A stretch of DNA of 6,252 nt from Syntrophaceae bacterium UBA2192. Its GTDB lineage: Bacteria > Desulfobacterota > Syntrophia > Syntrophales > UBA2192. Made by a program: the position numbers and the translations under genes. The notes below the pieces were generated by a model. It had not been told where the DNA came from. It worked only from the letters and a program-made list of their open reading frames with translations, and made no database searches. How positions within the stretch are numbered: position 1 is the stretch's first letter; every line of letters begins with the position of its first letter. The stretch lies in assembly GCA_002327315.1 (NCBI GenBank), contig DCVI01000017.1, positions 80,642 to 86,893 of the forward strand, in the 5' to 3' direction. Below, piece by piece: positions 5,047-6,252 of this stretch.

Positions 5047-6252
5047 TCACCGCCCCTGTGCAAGATCCAGCAGATACATCGCGAGCGGCATGCACCGCAC
5101 CTCCCTGCCCTCGACCTTCATCGTCTGCTCGAGATCGTTGGTCAGGATCAGGCTCTCGACACGCTCCCGGTCCCTTCCGGACTGCTCGAATGCCAACGTC
5201 TCCCGGGCCGGAAGGGCGGCATCCGCCGCGTCGGCGTACCAGACCTGGATGCGCTTCGAGACGCGCACCCCCTCTTTCACGATGAAATCCACCTCGGCGC
5301 CGTTTGCGCCGTAGCAGATCTCCTCGTGGAGCCCCCGGAGGTGATTCAGCACGACGTTTTCCGCAAGCCACCCCTGATCCCCCGAGAAGGAAAAGGCCGC
5401 CCGGTTCCGGAGCCCCGTATCGATGCAATAGGGCTTGAACCGGGCCCGGACGATCCGCTTGGCGGAATAATCGAATTTTGCGACCCGGTGCAGCAGGCAG
5501 CTCTCCAGCAGCGCCGAGGTGTAGTGCTCGACCTTGTCCTGGGAGACCCCGAAATTCTTCTTCAGGCTCGAAACGCTGGTCAGCCGCCCGATGTTGGTCA
5601 GCAGGTACAGCGCGAGATTCTGAAGCGTCAGGACATCCCGGATGTCCTGCCTGGCGACGATATCGCGCTGGATGATATCCTCGAAGTACTGCTTCAGAAG
5701 AAGCGATTTGTCCTCGTCGTCCTGCCTCAGGACGACTTCGGGAAAGCCCCCGAAACGGACGTACTCCAGAAACAGGTTTCGCACCCTGTCCCGCAGGCGG
5801 TAGTAGTCAGCCCTGGAAGCAACGGTCACATCCTTGAACCGCAGAAATTCCGCAAAGCTCAGGGGAAAGACCTCGAAGGAGAGATGCCGCCCCGTGAGCT
5901 TCGTTCCCGTCTCGCGGCTCAACAACCGGGACGAAGATCCCGTAATGACCATCTTCACCGGCTCGGTTTCGCCCCTGGCGCGGACCCATTTCTCCCAGCC
6001 CTCCACGTTCTGGATCTCATCGAGAAACAGGTAGCATCGCCCGGAGGGCGCCACGTGCTCGCGGTAGATGCGATAAATCCGCTCCAGAAGCTCCGTCGAG
6101 TATTCGGCGGCAAACAGCGGCTCCTCGAGGTTCACGCGCAGGATGCGGGTGGGTTCCTTCCCCTGCTCCAGGAGAACGCGGATCAGCTGGGCCATCAGCG
6201 TCGATTTCCCGCTCCGGCGCACCCCCTTGAGCAGGAGGGCTTCCTTCGTCTC
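5047..6252 (-). CDS. AAA_14/DUF4143 family ATPase (5' end outside window)
   Basis: The frame is open to the right edge and gives 401 residues. The family usually has a further ~30-50 before the Walker A, so the true start is beyond 6252, and the GTG at 6222 is inside the P-loop and not a start. Counting from the first visible residue: Walker A GVRRSGKST (10-18), Walker B YLFLDEIQN (74-82), sensor 1 VITGSSSRLLS (102-112), then GRHLSFEVFPLSFAEFL (121-137) typical of the AAA_14 domain. A DUF4143 region follows: YVRFGGFPEVV (164-174), a winged-helix-like segment (about 205-265) and CIDTGLRN (276-283). The end, with GAEVDFIV (318-325) and IQVWY (335-339), resembles a PD-(D/E)XK nuclease core, with Gln where Lys is usual. 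These cytoplasmic ATPases are common in prokaryotes and mostly uncharacterised. It is co-directional with the helicase, 141 bases away. Confidence 0.92.
   Translation of the reverse strand, partial: ETKEALLLKGVRRSGKSTLMAQLIRVLLEQGKEPTRILRVNLEEPLFAAEYSTELLERIYRIYREHVAPSGRCYLFLDEIQNVEGWEKWVRARGETEPVKMVITGSSSRLLSRETGTKLTGRHLSFEVFPLSFAEFLRFKDVTVASRADYYRLRDRVRNLFLEYVRFGGFPEVVLRQDDEDKSLLLKQYFEDIIQRDIVARQDIRDVLTLQNLALYLLTNIGRLTSVSSLKKNFGVSQDKVEHYTSALLESCLLHRVAKFDYSAKRIVRARFKPYCIDTGLRNRAAFSFSGDQGWLAENVVLNHLRGLHEEICYGANGAEVDFIVKEGVRVSKRIQVWYADAADAALPARETLAFEQSGRDRERVESLILTNDLEQTMKVEGREVRCMPLAMYLLDLAQGR

Noticed and set aside
4586..5314. Plus-strand 242-codon open frame
   Set aside because: It overlaps the antisense of both the helicase and the ATPase, has a Ser/Arg/Pro-rich composition, and shows no domain.
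6220..6222. GTG at 6222 as the ATPase start
   Set aside because: It lies inside the Walker A motif (GVRRSGKST). The frame continues to the window edge with LLLKG, so the real start is outside.

Overview
The window comes from a GC-rich (roughly 60% by eye) bacterial chromosome. Taxonomy cannot be fixed from sequence alone. The gene content (CcbP/TPR protein pair, AAA_14/DUF4143 ATPase, SF1 helicase, decayed toxin-antitoxin pieces, a short run of degenerate GGGAATTGGG units) fits a free-living Gram-negative such as a Desulfobacterota-type lineage, but this is a weak inference.

Layout. (1) 1-2350, plus strand: two closely spaced genes. The first is a conserved uncharacterised protein cut by the left edge, with a basic coiled coil near its C-terminus. 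The second is a 413-residue protein with a CcbP-like (calcium-binding protein) N-terminus, a small beta-rich middle and a TPR/ST7-like C-terminus. They look like a conserved two-gene cytoplasmic module of unknown function. (2) 2351-3120: a scar region between convergent blocks. It holds the first ~20 codons of a HigA-type antitoxin (plus), an orphan MNT-type nucleotidyltransferase gene (minus) with a good sigma-70 promoter but no HEPN partner and a damaged GS motif, a degenerate low-complexity repeat, a remnant of a Y1/REP-associated transposase (minus), and two related CCGGCAT palindromes. The HigA homology stops within a few bases of the MNT stop codon, which suggests one deletion that removed most of higA and the HEPN toxin together. 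(3) 3121-4905, minus: a complete UvrD/FBH1-like superfamily 1 helicase with a Tudor-like C-terminal tail. (4) 4906-5046: a short gap with a possible 25-codon leader ORF overlapping the helicase start, both starts preceded by the same GGAGACCGTC box. (5) 5047-6252, minus: an AAA_14/DUF4143 ATPase cut by the right edge just upstream of its Walker A.

How the genes work together. The helicase and ATPase are co-directional and 141 bases apart, so they may be co-transcribed, but nothing proves that they cooperate. The left pair is probably one operon. The middle is best read as a landing and decay site for addiction modules and a transposase. I see no CRISPR array, tRNA or rRNA.
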